Below, in pieces: positions 8,075-8,399 of a stretch of 8,399 nt of DNA. Origin of the DNA: B16-G9 sp964400655 (lineage in GTDB: Bacteria > Bacteroidota > Bacteroidia > Bacteroidales > F082); NCBI GenBank assembly GCA_964400655.1, contig CAYNVN010000180.1:1-8399 (forward strand). The letters run 5' to 3'. Position 1 is the first letter of the stretch. Each line of letters opens with the position of its first letter. Under the pieces are notes generated by a model. That model saw nothing but the letters and a program-made list of their open reading frames with translations, ran no database searches and was not told where the DNA came from. The translations under genes and the position numbers were made by a program.

Positions 8075-8105
8075 AAAACCATAAGGCCTAAAGCCTTATG
8101 GTTTT
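8075..8105 (-). terminator. Intrinsic terminator downstream of the tRNA
   Basis: A perfect 13-bp inverted repeat (AAAACCATAAGGC / GCCTTATGGTTTT) with a 5-nt loop. Read on the minus strand it starts 9 nt after the tRNA and ends in eight U (8078-8071). It should stop tRNA transcription just before the GIY-YIG start codon at 8064. Its stem differs in sequence from the 7691-7724 hairpin, but both are followed by the same 23-bp tRNA-end repeat. Confidence 0.8.
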
Positions 8106-8124
8106 AATGGTTAGTGGGCCCACC
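8102..8124 (-). repeat. Direct repeat copy 2 (3' end of the intact tRNA plus flank)
   Basis: Identical over 23 bases to 7721-7743, 381 bases away. Here it is continuous with the complete T-arm of the tRNA, so this is the native context. The two copies bracket the terminator hairpin, the GIY-YIG gene and palindrome A. Confidence 0.85.
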
Positions 8125-8188
8125 AGGACTTGAACCTGGGACAACCTGATTATGAGTCAGGGACTCTAACCAACTGAGCTATAGGCCC
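8115..8188 (-). tRNA. tRNA with CAU anticodon, probably tRNA-Ile2 (alternatively elongator tRNA-Met)
   Basis: A complete 74-nt cloverleaf on the minus strand. The acceptor stem GGGCCTA pairs with TGGGCCC (one G-U), with discriminator A73. The D-stem is GCTC/GAGT. The anticodon stem CCTGA/TCAGG carries loop CTCATAA, with the anticodon at 8152-8154. The variable loop has 5 nt, and the T-arm is CCAGG-TTCAAGT-CCTGG. No CCA is encoded. The anticodon CAU may be read as Met, or as Ile if C34 is modified to lysidine by TilS. The C4-G69 and C5-G68 pairs are those known to mark E. coli tRNA-Ile2 (its tRNA-Met has U-A and A-U there), and the acceptor and D-arm resemble Bacteroidota tRNA-Ile(GAU). Ile2 is therefore favoured. 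An initiator is unlikely because there is no C1-A72 type mismatch and no GGG/CCC anticodon stem. C26 is unusual, being normally a purine. The promoter at 8314-8344 and terminator at 8075-8105 fit this gene. Confidence 0.93.
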
Positions 8189-8232
8189 TTTTTGTTTTGG
8201 TCTACGGCTTAGTTAATTATGTCATAATCTAC

Positions 8233-8283
8233 ACCTGATTATGAGTCATCCCGATAATTATCGGGAAACTGAGCTATAGGCCC
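8233..8283 (-). pseudogene. Broken tRNA copy with palindrome in place of part of the D-arm
   Basis: Two blocks match the intact tRNA exactly. Positions 8267-8283 equal 8172-8188 (5' acceptor strand, U8, first D-stem strand, 17 of 17), and 8233-8248 equal 8144-8159 (most of the anticodon arm including CAT, 16 of 16). Between them the 12 bases that encode the rest of the D-arm and base 27 are replaced by an 18-bp palindrome (8249-8266). The T-arm and 3' acceptor strand are missing. It cannot fold as a tRNA. It begins about 25 nt downstream of the predicted transcription start, so it occupies the promoter-proximal position and would form the 5' leader of the intact tRNA transcript. Confidence 0.85.
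8249..8266. repeat. 18-bp perfect palindrome B inside the broken tRNA
   Basis: TCCCGATAATTATCGGGA is fully self-complementary and can form a 7-8 bp hairpin in either RNA strand. Its core matches palindrome A at 12 of 16 positions, and the four differences are symmetric pairs, so self-complementarity is kept. It replaces D-arm sequence of the tRNA copy, which makes it a marker of the same process that created palindrome A. Confidence 0.88.
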
Positions 8284-8313
8284 GGTCTTTTTAGCTTGCG
8301 CTGAAAAGGGCTG

Positions 8314-8344
8314 CAAATTTACAAATTCATCGGCAATTTGCAAT
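8314..8344 (-). promoter_or_regulatory. Promoter of the tRNA transcript (Bacteroidota type)
   Basis: On the minus strand, ATTG (8344-8341) is followed by 19 nt and then TAAATTTG (8321-8314), matching the -33 TTG / -7 TAnnTTTG consensus at the normal spacing. Transcription would start near 8308 and run through the broken tRNA copy and then the intact tRNA. No other promoter of this kind is seen between 8189 and 8232. Confidence 0.7.
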
Positions 8345-8399
8345 GAGATTGAAAAAAAATATTTTTCTCATACTTCACACCGTTTATTTTCGTTTTTTT

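Larger units (their letters stand above)
7721..8283 (-). mobile_element. Candidate tRNA-associated palindrome/GIY-YIG unit (inferred)
   Basis: On the minus strand the order is: 5' two-thirds of a tRNA with palindrome B, intact tRNA, terminator, GIY-YIG nuclease gene, palindrome A, then tRNA 3' end with flank. The outer pieces together read as one tRNA gene split by an insertion, with the inserted segment carrying a whole tRNA copy that keeps function. No transposase, integrase or clear target-site duplication is present. Tandem tRNA duplication followed by decay is the main alternative. The boundaries given are those of the tRNA-derived repeats. Confidence 0.4.

Noticed and set aside
8065..8082. 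Upstream ATG that would extend the GIY-YIG protein by six residues (MVFFIT)
   Set aside because: The codon is inside the tRNA terminator stem and the added residues come from the U-run. The family motif starts right after the ATG at 8064.

Overview
The window looks like a chromosomal segment of a Bacteroidota bacterium, probably a free-living or marine Bacteroidales/Marinilabiliales-type organism. This is inferred from promoter-like TAnnTTTG boxes (seen upstream of the tRNA and of the hydrolase), weak or absent Shine-Dalgarno sequences, a tRNA without an encoded CCA end, moderate-to-low GC, and protein families typical of that phylum. The exact genus cannot be read from the sequence.

Layout. 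Positions 26-673 (minus) encode a glyoxalase II-like metallo-beta-lactamase-fold hydrolase. Divergent from it, 810-4121 (plus) encodes a large secreted/outer-membrane protein made of a degenerate peptidase-MA-like domain, a TolB-like beta-propeller and an Omp85-like C-terminal barrel. It is followed 11 nt later by a half-size TauE/SafE-type membrane protein (4133-4507). After a 195-nt AT-rich gap, 4703-7597 (plus) encodes a B12-dependent class II ribonucleotide reductase (NrdJ) with a complete set of catalytic and redox cysteines and a long charged N-terminal extension. These four genes are ordinary housekeeping or envelope functions with no obvious shared pathway.

The last 700 bases are different. 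On the minus strand, a Bacteroidota-type promoter (8314-8344) first meets a broken tRNA copy whose D-arm is replaced by an 18-bp perfect palindrome (8233-8283). It then meets an intact CAU-anticodon tRNA (8115-8188, probably tRNA-Ile2), a strong hairpin terminator (8075-8105), and a small GIY-YIG nuclease gene (7774-8064). Beyond that lies a second tRNA fragment, the 3' acceptor end plus its downstream flank, fused to a second 18-bp palindrome of the same family (7721-7761). A bidirectional terminator (7691-7724) separates this block from nrdJ.

The tRNA, its two palindrome-bearing fragments and the nuclease gene look like one unit: possibly a small selfish or domesticated element that uses a tRNA gene as its home and carries an intact tRNA copy. 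This is the most interesting part of the window. The arrangement is seen directly; the mobility is inferred.
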